The notes under the pieces are model-generated. The model was not told the DNA's origin. It did not search any database and was given only the letters and a program-made list of their open reading frames with translations. Positions 16,980 to 25,623 of a stretch of 64,000 nucleotides of DNA are shown in pieces (the first letter of the stretch is position 1; each line of letters opens with the position of its first letter). Origin of the DNA: JAVVEG01 sp032251455 (lineage in GTDB: Bacteria; Pseudomonadota; Gammaproteobacteria; Pseudomonadales; Pseudohongiellaceae); NCBI GenBank assembly GCA_032251455.1, contig JAVVEG010000005.1, positions 129,895 to 193,894 of the forward strand, read 5' to 3'. Both the position numbers and the translations under genes were made by a program.

Positions 16980-17783
16980 TCACAAGACATCCCCAAAACT
17001 GTGCTTGATGCGCAGGAAAAACCAGCCGCCAAACAGATAGCTGAACAGGGCCGTCGGCAGCAGTATGCTGAAACTCTGCAGCGAGAACTCACCCAGCAGA
17101 ATGGCGTGGCGGTAGAAATCGATAAAGCTGTGCATCGGGTTCAGCAGCAACAGGGGCTGGTAGGCTTCCGGGATCAACGAGACCGGATAAATGATCGGGG
17201 TCATGAAAAACCAGGCCGTCAGCACCAGTGCCATCGCCTGCTGGATATCGCGCAGGAACACGCACAAGGCCGACAGCACCGCCACAATGCCCATGGTGAA
17301 CAGAAACTGCAGCAGCAGCACCGGAAACAGCCACAGCCAGGTCCAGGCAAAGTGGCCCTGGAACAACAGATACAAAAGAAAGACACCCAGACCAATACCG
17401 TGTACCAGGTAGGGCACCAGCGTGCCCACCACCGGGATTATCTGCACCGGGAACAGCACCTTGGTGATCAGCGGCGCCTTTTCCAGCAACAGCGAGCTGG
17501 AGCGGCCCACGGCATCGGCAAAGGCAAACCAGGGCAGATATCCCATCATCAGGAAGATGACAAACGGGTAGCCCTGATACTCCGGCGGCATGGGCGCACG
17601 AAACACCACGCTGAACACAAACGAGTAGATGATGATATTGACGATGGGGGTGACGAACAGCCAGACAAAGCCGCCCAGAGAGCCGGCAAACTGGCTGCTG
17701 AAGTCCTGCCGGGTAAAATTGTGCAGCAGCCGGTAGTGAGTGAAAGGCGTGATCAACCACTGCCGCAATATTGAAAAAAACAT
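16980..17783 (-). CDS. wzm: O-polysaccharide ABC transporter, permease (Wzm)
   Basis: 267 aa from the ATG at 17783, which has AGGG 6 nt upstream; a longer reading to 18092 overlaps the neighbouring gene out of frame and looks non-coding. The protein has a cytoplasmic N-terminus (RQWLITPFTHYRLLHNFTRQ), six predicted transmembrane segments and the ABC-2 loop SLIPEAYQPLLLLNPMHSFI. It forms the channel for the lipid-linked polysaccharide. The gap to wzt is 84 bp. It is 143 bp downstream of the unknown gene that ends the type I secretion operon. Confidence 0.92.
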   Translation of the reverse strand: MFFSILRQWLITPFTHYRLLHNFTRQDFSSQFAGSLGGFVWLFVTPIVNIIIYSFVFSVVFRAPMPPEYQGYPFVIFLMMGYLPWFAFADAVGRSSSLLLEKAPLITKVLFPVQIIPVVGTLVPYLVHGIGLGVFLLYLLFQGHFAWTWLWLFPVLLLQFLFTMGIVAVLSALCVFLRDIQQAMALVLTAWFFMTPIIYPVSLIPEAYQPLLLLNPMHSFIDFYRHAILLGEFSLQSFSILLPTALFSYLFGGWFFLRIKHSFGDVL

Positions 17784-17861
17784 GGATTTCCCTGGCCCGA
17801 AATAGTGCTCAATCCCGACTAAAAAATAAAAGCTGCCGATGGTCGATAGTCTTGGTCGGAT

Positions 17862-17867
17862 AGTATA
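17862..17867 (-). promoter_or_regulatory. Possible -10 element for wzm-wzt
   Basis: The minus strand reads TATACT about 80 bp before the wzm start, in the 143-bp spacer after the unknown gene. No convincing -35 is present 17 bp upstream, so this is only a candidate. The plus strand at 17864-17869 reads TATAAT but has no gene behind it. Confidence 0.3.
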
Positions 17868-17926
17868 ATGAAGGCCCTGTCCAGATACTACCTTGAACAA
17901 GCTGTCATGCCATGGTACATGCAGCG

Positions 17927-18481
17927 CTAATGCAGGGAAACCTTCGACCTTGAAGTATCCACATCCTGTTCGGTTATCCATACCGGCCAGATATGCATTG
18001 GCCATTGTGCCTTCCCCCAGAGCGAGTGACAGATCATCAGCCATTGTCTCAACTCGGCAGCAAGCATGACCAGCTTCAGGGTATCCGGGCACAGGGATTT
18101 GAAAATAAGCCTTGTCTGTTGTTCGGTTGCGGTGATGTCGACAGAACTGACCAGATAATGTCTATCGGGTGCTGATTCCTGCACGGGGGCTTGCCAGTCC
18201 AGGGTCTGGCAGGCAGACTGCTGGGCAAAAGTCTGCATCAGGGTATCGGTTCTTTTGTTGGCAGTACCCGATTTGTGTTGCGGGGAAATCAAGTGGTCAA
18301 GCCGGTCCAGCAAGTGAGGAATCAAGCGCAGCAACAGCCGCTGGGTCATCCAGAGACTGACGTTTTCAGGTCCGGTGGTTTCAGCATGAATGACTATTCG
18401 GTCTTCAAATTGATCAAACCGGGTTGTGATCCGCTGGATTTCGATGACGGGTTCATTCAGTTCTGAGTGGTTTGCAGCCAT
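17927..18481 (-). CDS. Conserved-looking protein of unknown function at the end of the type I secretion operon
   Basis: 184 aa, no signal peptide and no clear transmembrane segment. It starts MAANHSELNEPVIEIQRITT inside the last 25 bp of tolC, so translational coupling is likely. The N-terminal half is rich in charged residues and Leu (LLLRLIPHLLDRLDHLI); the C-terminal half has LIFKSLCPDTLKLVMLAAEL and several Trp. I do not recognise the family. Its place directly after the adaptor and TolC suggests a helper of secretion or regulation, but that is inference only. Confidence 0.6.
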   Translation of the reverse strand: MAANHSELNEPVIEIQRITTRFDQFEDRIVIHAETTGPENVSLWMTQRLLLRLIPHLLDRLDHLISPQHKSGTANKRTDTLMQTFAQQSACQTLDWQAPVQESAPDRHYLVSSVDITATEQQTRLIFKSLCPDTLKLVMLAAELRQWLMICHSLWGKAQWPMHIWPVWITEQDVDTSRSKVSLH

Positions 18482-19839
18482 GTTCCTATGTCAATCAGGT
18501 CCTGGGGAGATAGTAAACCGCTTTCCCGCTTCAGATTCAGCAGGGATTTCAAATGCTCGTAGCGTTGAGTTTGCAGATCCCGCTGGGCCTGAAACTGATC
18601 CCGCAGCGCATTCAAGGCATCCACACTGTTGACCTGCCCCAGTTCAAAGCCACGCTGCATGGCGGTGGCAGACAAGGTGGTGGATTCAAGCAATTTGCGT
18701 GCTGCCTGCACCCGGCTCTGGCTTGATTTTACCCGCAGGTAAGCGATTTGTGTTTTTTCTGCAACCTCCAGTTGTACCTGCCTGAGCTCATTGGCAACGA
18801 CATTCTGCTGGCTGATGGATTCACTCACTGCCGCCCGGTTACTGCCACCTGCAAACAGGGGAATGGTCACGTCCAAACCAAAGAAGGTGTTATCGGATTC
18901 AGTAACAGGTGAGTTTTCAAAACCAAGATCGGTATTCAGTTCTTGTATGGTCAATGAAACCTGTGGAAGATAGGCGCCACGTTGTTCAGAAACCTTTTTT
19001 TGTGCTGCGCGAAAGGCAAACTCACCAGCTTTTATCTCCGCGTTGTTTTGTATCGCCTGGTTTATCCAATACTGGGCACTTTCCTGCATTTCAGGGATGA
19101 CGGTGGTTTCTTCAAGATAATCCAGATTGCCGGCGATAATGCCGGTCGCCGCACGCAGCGCTTCCCGGCTCAAGTCGAGCTCACTTTCCAGGTCTATCTG
19201 CTCAGACTGAACCGCAGCCAGTTGCGCCTGGGCTTCGTACAGATCGGTAATTTGCGCCATTTGTCTATCGTACAGGCTCTGTACCTGGTTGACCTGGTTG
19301 GTAATGGCAACCAGTTCGGTACGGATGGAATTCAGGGCAGCTTCAGCCTGCAGCACGGAAAAATACTTGTCTGAAACATCGGTCAGCATGGTAGCCAGTT
19401 CAACAAAATATTCTGCCTCCATCTGATCTTCAAAAAGATAGGCCTGGCTTCTTGCTGCAAAAGCCTGCCAATTAAACAAGACTTGTCTCAGTTGGAAGGA
19501 GAAGCGTTGGCCGGTGAAATTATCAGTGCCGCTGACTCCCGAAACCGACCTGCTGTTATCTGAGAAGTTGGCCGAGGCGGTAACCTGGGGCAAAAGCTGT
19601 CCATTGGCAATGCGCTTGCGGGCAGACCCGATATTCAGGCGCTCCTCGGCAATGCGTAAGCGCGGGCTGTAGCTAAGCGCAGCAGTCAAAAAGTCATTCA
19701 GGCTGTGGCCAATGGGCGGAGAGCCCGTAGTGGGGATTGAATCGGTAACAAAGGGCAGGTTATCCGCTGCATACAGGCTGCAACCCGTACCCAGATCAAC
19801 AGCCAGGACAAGCGCCAACAGTGGGAAAATTTTCTTCAT
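18457..19839 (-). CDS. TolC-family outer-membrane channel of the type I secretion system
   Basis: About 460 aa: a signal sequence from MKKIFPLLALVLAVDL, then the TolC/OEP plan of long helical repeats and short barrel strands. Readable landmarks are ALSYSPRLRIAEERL near the start and FELGQVNSVDALNALRDQF near the end, two positions of the internal duplication. It provides the trans-periplasmic exit duct. The ATG at 19839 lies 4 bp after the adaptor stop codon, so the two are coupled. A cysteine in LGTGCSLYA could suggest lipidation, but the lipobox is poor and cleavage after LYA is as likely. Confidence 0.9.
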   Translation of the reverse strand: MKKIFPLLALVLAVDLGTGCSLYAADNLPFVTDSIPTTGSPPIGHSLNDFLTAALSYSPRLRIAEERLNIGSARKRIANGQLLPQVTASANFSDNSRSVSGVSGTDNFTGQRFSFQLRQVLFNWQAFAARSQAYLFEDQMEAEYFVELATMLTDVSDKYFSVLQAEAALNSIRTELVAITNQVNQVQSLYDRQMAQITDLYEAQAQLAAVQSEQIDLESELDLSREALRAATGIIAGNLDYLEETTVIPEMQESAQYWINQAIQNNAEIKAGEFAFRAAQKKVSEQRGAYLPQVSLTIQELNTDLGFENSPVTESDNTFFGLDVTIPLFAGGSNRAAVSESISQQNVVANELRQVQLEVAEKTQIAYLRVKSSQSRVQAARKLLESTTLSATAMQRGFELGQVNSVDALNALRDQFQAQRDLQTQRYEHLKSLLNLKRESGLLSPQDLIDIGTWLQTTQN

Positions 19840-19843
19840 AAGA

Positions 19844-21196
19844 TCAATCTTCAATAAAGCTGCGAGCTATGCCATTGCTCAATGGTTTCAGAAGGTATTG
19901 CAGGAAAGTTCTGGCCCCTGTTGCAATGAAGACCTCGGCAGGCATGCCGGGCACCAATTCCAGGGAGCCTAACTCCTGCAAGCCTTCGGGGGGGACTTCA
20001 ACCCGGGTCATATAATAGGAGGCCCCGCTGTTTTGATCGGTAAAACTGTCGGCCGAGATATTGATCACGCGCCCATAGATGGTGGGCACGGTACTGCTGA
20101 AACTGGAGAAACGAATGCTGGCTTCCTGCCCCAGAGCTATCCGGTCAATATCGTTGGGAGAAACCTGTGCTTCGATAACCAGTTCCTCTGCTTGCGGAAC
20201 GATTTCTGCTATCGGTGTGCCGGGAGCGATGACTCCGCCAACGGTATGATACTGCAGGCCGTTGACTACGCCGTCCGCCGGCGCGGTGATGACTGTCCGG
20301 TTCACTATGTGACGCAGCGCTGTCATGCGCTCGTTGACATCCTTGAGCTGGGTTTGTACTTCGCCCAACTGGGTCACCACTTCGTTCTGCATCTCATTGT
20401 TCTGTTGCAGAATCTGCAGCCGGGCTTCCCCGATTTGAATTTCAGCAGTTGAAATGCTGGCCAGCAACTCAGCTGCTTCGCCCCGCAGTGAAGCGATATT
20501 TCGTTCCAGTTCCCGCAAGCGATTTTTATCGGAAAAGCCCTGCCCCAGCAGCTCACGCACATCAGCCAGTTCTTCCGCGAAGGAGTGCATCAGTTCTTCC
20601 CGCGTTTCCCGCTGCACGCGCATGCCCCGAATTTGCGAATTCAATTGCTCTATGCGTTGCTCCAGCACATCGACACTGCCAGATAAAGCCTTTCTTCTGG
20701 CCTCGAATATCCGATTCTGGGCACTGATTTCTTCACTGGCATCGACGTCCCCATTGGTAATCGATTGCGGATAATCGACCGCTTCCAGACCATCCCGTTC
20801 AGCGATCAATCTGGATTCGATTGCTTTCAGGGCAACAAACTGGGAGTTGGCAATTTCCAGCTGTGCCAGCGATTGGGTGTTATCAAGAATCAGCAAGGGT
20901 GTCCCGGCACTGACCAGATCACCGTTTTTGGCCAGAATTGCGCTGACGATGCCACCCTCAAGATGCTGTACCACCTTTTTGTTTGATTTGACGGTAACCA
21001 CGCCGGGGGCATGAGCAGCCCCCTCGATGGGGGCAATGGCCGCCCAGATGCCAAAAACACCAAACACCAGAAAGAAGATGATCAGCCCGATCCGCCTGGG
21101 GCTTTCCAGGCTGACATCGAGCTGTGCCGGCAAGGAATCCGGTTTCTCCTCGGCCGGGTTGTCTATGACCTGTAATTCTTTGTTATCACTCACCAT
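19844..21196 (-). CDS. HlyD-type membrane fusion protein of the type I secretion system
   Basis: 450 aa. A cytoplasmic N-terminus and one transmembrane helix (IGLIIFFLVFGVFGIWAAIA, about 36-55) precede a lipoyl/barrel half (GAAHAPGVVTVKSNKKVVQH) and a long coiled coil (about 120-300). The second half of the lipoyl domain is VITAPADGVVNGLQYHTVGG, followed by a beta-barrel domain and a C-terminal VPGMPAEVFI. It bridges the ABC exporter and TolC. Layout matches PrtE/RsaE-type adaptors. It lies 46 bp after the ABC gene. Confidence 0.93.
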   Translation of the reverse strand: MVSDNKELQVIDNPAEEKPDSLPAQLDVSLESPRRIGLIIFFLVFGVFGIWAAIAPIEGAAHAPGVVTVKSNKKVVQHLEGGIVSAILAKNGDLVSAGTPLLILDNTQSLAQLEIANSQFVALKAIESRLIAERDGLEAVDYPQSITNGDVDASEEISAQNRIFEARRKALSGSVDVLEQRIEQLNSQIRGMRVQRETREELMHSFAEELADVRELLGQGFSDKNRLRELERNIASLRGEAAELLASISTAEIQIGEARLQILQQNNEMQNEVVTQLGEVQTQLKDVNERMTALRHIVNRTVITAPADGVVNGLQYHTVGGVIAPGTPIAEIVPQAEELVIEAQVSPNDIDRIALGQEASIRFSSFSSTVPTIYGRVINISADSFTDQNSGASYYMTRVEVPPEGLQELGSLELVPGMPAEVFIATGARTFLQYLLKPLSNGIARSFIED

Positions 21197-21242
21197 GGTT
21201 TTCCGTCAATGTTATCTGTTGTGAGAAGGCGCTCGTGGCTTG

Positions 21243-22955
21243 TCATGACGCCGCCTGTCGGGGCACTGTATTTTTGCCCGTTAGTTCAGCAAGTATTTGA
21301 TCCCTTGACCCATAACTGACGGCAAGCCCTTCCTTCATGACCAGGATATTGTCCACGCAGCTCAGCACCAGCATGCGATGGGTGATGACGATGACAGTGC
21401 ATCCGCCAGCCTTGATCCGCTGGATTGCCTGCACCAGTTCCCTTTCCCCCTGATCGTCCAGGTTGGAGTTGGGTTCATCAAGAACCAGCAGGCGGGGGTT
21501 GCCATACACCGCACGGGCCAGCCCGATGCGCTGACGTTGTCCGCCGGACAGCGTGCCCCCGGCACCACCGATAGGCGTATCATAGCCTTGCGGCAGTTGC
21601 AGGATCAGGTTGTGTACGCCAGCCAACTGGGCTGCGGCCACCACCTGCTTCGGGTCAACCTCGTTGAAGCGGCAGATATTCTCGGAAACAGTGCCTTCGA
21701 ACAGTTCGATGTCCTGGGGTAAGTAACCGACGTAAGGCCCCAGATCTTCCCGGTTCCAGGACATGATGTTGGCGCCATCCAGCCGAACCACCCCGGAAAA
21801 TACCGGCCAGATGCCCAGGATTGCTCGCGCCAGACTGGACTTGCCAGACGCGCTGGGTCCGATTATGCCGATCACTTCACCGGCATGGATTTTCAATGTA
21901 ATGCCCTTCACGGCAGGGGTCTTGGCCCCGGGCGGAACAACCACCGCTTTCTCGACCAGGATATTGCCTTCCGGCGCAGGCAGGGTCATGTTGTCCTGGG
22001 TGGCCGGAATCGATTCCAGCAACTGCCCCAGACGATCATACTGAGCACGGGCAACGGAAAAACCTTTCCAGGTGCCCACCAGCAGATCAATCGGGGCCAG
22101 TGCCCGGCCCAGCAGCAAAGAGCCGGCAATCATCATGCCCGGCGAGATTTCCTGGCGCAGCGCCAGCAAGGCGCCCAGCCCCAAAATCAGGGATTGCACG
22201 GCAAGGCGAAAGGTCTTGGAGATGCTTACCAGCATACCGGCCGATTTGCTGGCCTCGGACTGCAATGCCAGCACGGTGTCGGCCTCCTTTTCCTGCCGGC
22301 GCTGAATATTGCCGGCCATTCCCATGGCCGCAATGACTTCGGCATTACGCAGGCAACCCGTCATCTGATTGTTGTTGCGGTTGGCCTTTTTATTGGCATC
22401 CTTGAGCTTTTTGGTGGTCACCATCTCGTTGGTCCAGGCCAGCGCCACCATGACGATACCGGCAATAATGGCCACTACCCCGAACCAGAAATGAAACAGG
22501 AACATGATCAGCACATAGATCGGGAACCAGGGTGCATCGAAAAAGGCAAACAGACCGTTACCGGTCAGGAACTGGCGCAGACTGGACAGATCATTGAGTC
22601 CCTGAGAGTTGGCGCCCCCGGAGAGCAGGGTATTTTGCAGCGTTGCATTAAAAACCCGTCCGCGCAGGCTTTTTTCAAGACGATTGCTGGCGCTGACCAG
22701 GATCATCGAGCGCACCCATTCAAAACCACCCAGGGCGCTGAGCAGAAACAGCAGCAGCAAGGTCAGCATGAGCAGGGTGGAGGTGCTGCCGCTGGAGATG
22801 ACACGGTCATAGACCTGCATCATGTAGATGATGGGCACCAGCATCATGACATTGACAGCAAAGCTGAAAACCCCGGCGAGGATAAAATACTGCCGGACGG
22901 CTTTGATCGCATTCACCAGCTCTTCGTAGCGGGAGGAGTTATCCTTGATGTTCAT
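21243..22955 (-). CDS. Type I secretion ABC exporter, permease-ATPase (PrtD/RsaD type)
   Basis: 570 aa: a transmembrane domain of about six helices (20-310) and a nucleotide-binding domain (330-560) with Walker A GPSASGKSSLARAI, signature LSGGQRQRIGLARAVYG and Walker B LLVLDEPNSNLD. There is no N-terminal C39 peptidase domain, so it belongs with exporters of RTX proteins that use an uncleaved C-terminal signal (PrtD, RsaD). The only RTX substrate in the window is the large protein starting at 29395. First gene of the prtD-hlyD-tolC operon. Confidence 0.94.
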   Translation of the reverse strand: MNIKDNSSRYEELVNAIKAVRQYFILAGVFSFAVNVMMLVPIIYMMQVYDRVISSGSTSTLLMLTLLLLFLLSALGGFEWVRSMILVSASNRLEKSLRGRVFNATLQNTLLSGGANSQGLNDLSSLRQFLTGNGLFAFFDAPWFPIYVLIMFLFHFWFGVVAIIAGIVMVALAWTNEMVTTKKLKDANKKANRNNNQMTGCLRNAEVIAAMGMAGNIQRRQEKEADTVLALQSEASKSAGMLVSISKTFRLAVQSLILGLGALLALRQEISPGMMIAGSLLLGRALAPIDLLVGTWKGFSVARAQYDRLGQLLESIPATQDNMTLPAPEGNILVEKAVVVPPGAKTPAVKGITLKIHAGEVIGIIGPSASGKSSLARAILGIWPVFSGVVRLDGANIMSWNREDLGPYVGYLPQDIELFEGTVSENICRFNEVDPKQVVAAAQLAGVHNLILQLPQGYDTPIGGAGGTLSGGQRQRIGLARAVYGNPRLLVLDEPNSNLDDQGERELVQAIQRIKAGGCTVIVITHRMLVLSCVDNILVMKEGLAVSYGSRDQILAELTGKNTVPRQAAS

Positions 22956-23011
22956 TGATCGCTTCTTGTTGTGTGCGCTGGCCTGATCGCGCCGCGTCTG
23001 GAGTTACTCGT

Positions 23012-23034
23012 TTGTAGTCAGTCATTATCTACAA
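23012..23034. promoter_or_regulatory. Inverted repeat TTGTAG-N11-CTACAA upstream of the secretion operon
   Basis: TTGTAG at 23012-23017 and CTACAA at 23029-23034 form a perfect 6-bp dyad 57 bp before the ABC exporter start. Such spacing suits a dimeric regulator, but no known consensus is recognised. It may be chance. Confidence 0.3.
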
Positions 23035-23159
23035 TGTTCATGGATAAGCATTAGTTGGGGAGGAAGCAGTATATTTCAACCCTGGGCTCCGTTTGCGACC
23101 GAATTGTACACTGAAATCCGCACAGGTTCCCCATTGTATGCCCCTGGTCTTTTACAGCT

Positions 23160-23858
23160 CTACAATTCCTTTTTGCCCTCGGCCAGGGCCTGCAAGGCAC
23201 TGGGGTCAGCAATCAGCAACTGTCCCGGGCCAAGCCGCCGCACGATCTGCTGATTCTGTAATGACTGGAAAACCCGGGTGACGGTTTCCCGGCTGACATT
23301 CAGCATGATGGCGATTTCCATATGGGTTGGCGGGTTGATGATGCTGGGGGCCGGGGCCTTCTGCTCGGCGGCGGACAATAACATCCAGAGCTGGCAACAG
23401 ACCCGCTGGGGGATATTGGGCAGGCTCAACAGGGATCTTTGGTGGGTCATCTGACGGATGCGCGAGGCCAGTTTCGAACCAAACACATTGAGGTTGACGG
23501 GGTTGCTCAACATAGCAGTGCGCACTGAATCAAAAGGGGCTTTCACCACCAGCGATGCAGTCAGGGCAATCACGAACTCCGGGATGGGGCCATTATCAAA
23601 AAAGGCGATTTCGCCACAAAAATCCCCTGGCTCAACAAAATAAAGTCCCACTTCACGCCCATCTATCGTAAAATCCACTCCCTGGAGTCTTCCCTCAAAC
23701 AGGAAAATGATGCTATCGGCGTTTTCCCCCGCATTGAGCACTATCCCGCGCCGGGCATAACGCTGCATGCTGCATTCCTGGGCCAGGTGGCCGAGTATGG
23801 GTGGAGACAGGGGCTTGAGTATGGGGAAAGTACCCAGAAGCTCTGGTGTTACCAGCAT
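23160..23858 (-). CDS. CRP/FNR-family transcription regulator
   Basis: 232 aa: a cyclic-nucleotide-binding-type beta barrel (about 20-115), a dimer helix, and a winged helix. The recognition helix reads VSRETVTRVFQSL, keeping Arg190, Glu191 and Arg195 at the positions of E. coli CRP R180, E181 and R185, so a TGTGA-N6-TCACA target is expected. In the ligand barrel, GEIAFFDNGPIPEFVIA replaces CRP's Arg-Ser phosphate contacts with Glu-Phe, so cAMP binding is doubtful. No FNR cysteine cluster is seen. It is divergent from fecR with a CRP-like box in between and is likely the local regulator. Confidence 0.88.
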   Translation of the reverse strand: MLVTPELLGTFPILKPLSPPILGHLAQECSMQRYARRGIVLNAGENADSIIFLFEGRLQGVDFTIDGREVGLYFVEPGDFCGEIAFFDNGPIPEFVIALTASLVVKAPFDSVRTAMLSNPVNLNVFGSKLASRIRQMTHQRSLLSLPNIPQRVCCQLWMLLSAAEQKAPAPSIINPPTHMEIAIMLNVSRETVTRVFQSLQNQQIVRRLGPGQLLIADPSALQALAEGKKEL

Positions 23859-23972
23859 GAACTAAGAATCCTGAGAGGATGGTTCAAAGCGCGAGGCCAA
23901 GGTAGCTGTTTTTCTTGCTTCGGCATTATAAGTACTTGAAGCTGAATAGCAAATCCAGGAATTTTGATTTCA

Positions 23973-23988
23973 TGTGATGGTAGTCACC
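23973..23988. promoter_or_regulatory. CRP-like operator between the regulator and fecR
   Basis: TGTGATGGTAGTCACC matches TGTGA-N6-TCACA at 9 of 10 positions. It lies in the 269-bp divergent region, centred about 122 bp from the regulator start and 147 bp from the fecR start. A TATGAT at 24042-24047 could be the fecR -10, which would put the box near -73. It fits autoregulation plus control of the plus-strand genes. Confidence 0.6.
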
Positions 23989-24127
23989 TGTCGGCCAGAC
24001 TGCTTGCGGTAATTTGAGAAACCTCGAGAACCATAATAAAGTATGATCGTGTTGTGTCTGGACAGGTTCCGGGTTTTCGATCCGTTCCGTACAGCCAGGC
24101 AACCACCTCAACCATTGACAATCAACC

Positions 24128-25621
24128 ATGAAAACAGATGTTCTTGTCAGTATGATTACAGCGTCCGAATCCAGTCTGGCCCGCCTCCTAGTCCTGACCC
24201 TCCTGTTTGCGTTGTCCGTCACGCCTGCGGCGCAGGCTGCCCTGGCCGACGCCGAGGAAATCAATAACAGTTTTTATGTCGGGGAGATCAGCCTGGTTCT
24301 GGGCAAGGCTTATCTGATCTCGGCAGACAGGAGTCGTGAACGGATAACGGCAGGTTCCCGGATTCGCGCCACCGACAGCATCCAGACCGAGGTGAACGGG
24401 CATGTGCATATCCGCTTTGTCGATGACGCGCTGGTCAGTGTCCGTCCCGACAGTCTTCTTGAAATAGTCAACTACGAGTACAACCCGCAGAATCCCAGAC
24501 TTTCATCCATCAAGCTCAACCTCAAGGAAGGCGTAACCAGAGCAATCTCCGGCAAGGGTGCCAGCGCAGCCCGGGACCGGTTTCGGCTGAATACCCCGAT
24601 TGCCGCCATCGGCGTTAGGGGCACGGATTTTGTAGTGAAAGCCTCCGGCAATTCGGTCAGGGCCATGGTCAATGAAGGGGCGATCATTCTTGCGCCCTAT
24701 TCCAGTGCCTGTGCAGTGGATGCCTTCGGTCCGTGCCAGCTCAATGCGGTTGAATTGAGCGACAACTCCCTTGACATGATCGAGCTGGATGGGGAGACCG
24801 GCACATCCCGGCTTATCCCGGCCACCTATGAAAGAGAGGCTGATCTCATTGCGAGCCAGGCACAGCGTCGGGAGGAAGAGGAAGCAGCAGTGGCCTCGGA
24901 CAGTGACCTTGAAGACAAAACTGCCGGCACGGACGTTTACCTGGAAAACGTCACCTCGAGAAGAGTAACGGCTGAGGTGGCAAGCGACAACATGATTCAA
25001 CGACCCGTTCCACCGGACTCCTCCTTGCCGGACCCGGACATGCCGCCACCAGGCACCGTGGACCCGGTTCCGGTTCCAGTTCCAGTTCCAGTTGAACCGG
25101 AGCTGCCGGATGTGGCAGAAATACTGTCTCAGCGGCAGTTGGTGTGGGGACGCTGGGTCGATGGTCCGATCGGTAATGCCAGTCTGTCCCGGGATGATGC
25201 GCGGCAAGGGGGCCGGGAAATCACGGTGGGCAACAGTGATTTTGGCCTGTATCGGGCAGAGGAGGGGAGCAAGCGTATCCAGGCGGGCCTGGGGGCGGTC
25301 AGTTTCTCGTTGAGCAGCAGCCAGGCGTCCTTTACTTCCGCCAGCGAGACGGTCGATATGTCGGTTGATGGCGGTTCGCTTGCCATAGATTTCGACAACA
25401 GCAGCTTTGCCACGGAACTGACCCTGAGCCATGACCTGACCGGCGAGGTAATCTTCAGTGCCGCAGGCCGGGTCTTCGATGGCGGTTTCTTCCGGACCAG
25501 TTCACCAACAGAGCGGATGGCTGGTGCAGTCAGCATAGATGGCAGCGAAGCCGGCTTTTTCTTTGAAAAGCAGATCGAGGCCGGCAGTGTGCAGGGCATC
25601 ACTCTTTGGGATCAGCAGTAA
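24128..25621 (+). CDS. FecR-domain periplasmic protein
   Basis: 497 aa. Signal peptide about 1-37 (LLVLTLLFALSVTPAAQA). A FecR domain follows at about 50-175: GKAYLISADRSRERITAGSR, HVHIRFVDDALVSVRPDS, and FRLNTPIAAIGVRGTDFVV, the last being the hallmark motif. After a charged linker comes a Pro-Val run (PVPVPVPVPVEP, near 315) and a C-terminal beta-rich domain of unknown type. No sigma factor or FecR-type membrane helix is nearby, so it is not classical iron signalling. Its stop is 2 bp before the CHASE2-cyclase ATG, suggesting tight coupling and possibly a shared sensory role. Confidence 0.85.
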   Translation: MKTDVLVSMITASESSLARLLVLTLLFALSVTPAAQAALADAEEINNSFYVGEISLVLGKAYLISADRSRERITAGSRIRATDSIQTEVNGHVHIRFVDDALVSVRPDSLLEIVNYEYNPQNPRLSSIKLNLKEGVTRAISGKGASAARDRFRLNTPIAAIGVRGTDFVVKASGNSVRAMVNEGAIILAPYSSACAVDAFGPCQLNAVELSDNSLDMIELDGETGTSRLIPATYEREADLIASQAQRREEEEAAVASDSDLEDKTAGTDVYLENVTSRRVTAEVASDNMIQRPVPPDSSLPDPDMPPPGTVDPVPVPVPVPVEPELPDVAEILSQRQLVWGRWVDGPIGNASLSRDDARQGGREITVGNSDFGLYRAEEGSKRIQAGLGAVSFSLSSSQASFTSASETVDMSVDGGSLAIDFDNSSFATELTLSHDLTGEVIFSAAGRVFDGGFFRTSSPTERMAGAVSIDGSEAGFFFEKQIEAGSVQGITLWDQQ

Positions 25622-25623
25622 TC

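Noticed and set aside
17784..18092. N-terminal extension of the Wzm permease
   Set aside because: It overlaps the unknown gene in another frame, lacks a ribosome binding site, and the family starts at the MFFSILRQW position.
19770..19800. TolC-type protein as a lipoprotein
   Set aside because: The only Cys is preceded by LGTG, a poor lipobox, and a normal cleavage site follows.
21885..22958. 357-codon plus-strand open frame opposite the type I ABC exporter
   Set aside because: Gln/His/Gly-rich nonsense composition, antisense to a complete ABC gene.
25056..25100. GTTCCA/GTTCCG hexamer run as a phase-variable repeat
   Set aside because: It encodes a Pro-Val linker in fecR; a hexamer change would not shift the frame, so no switching is expected.
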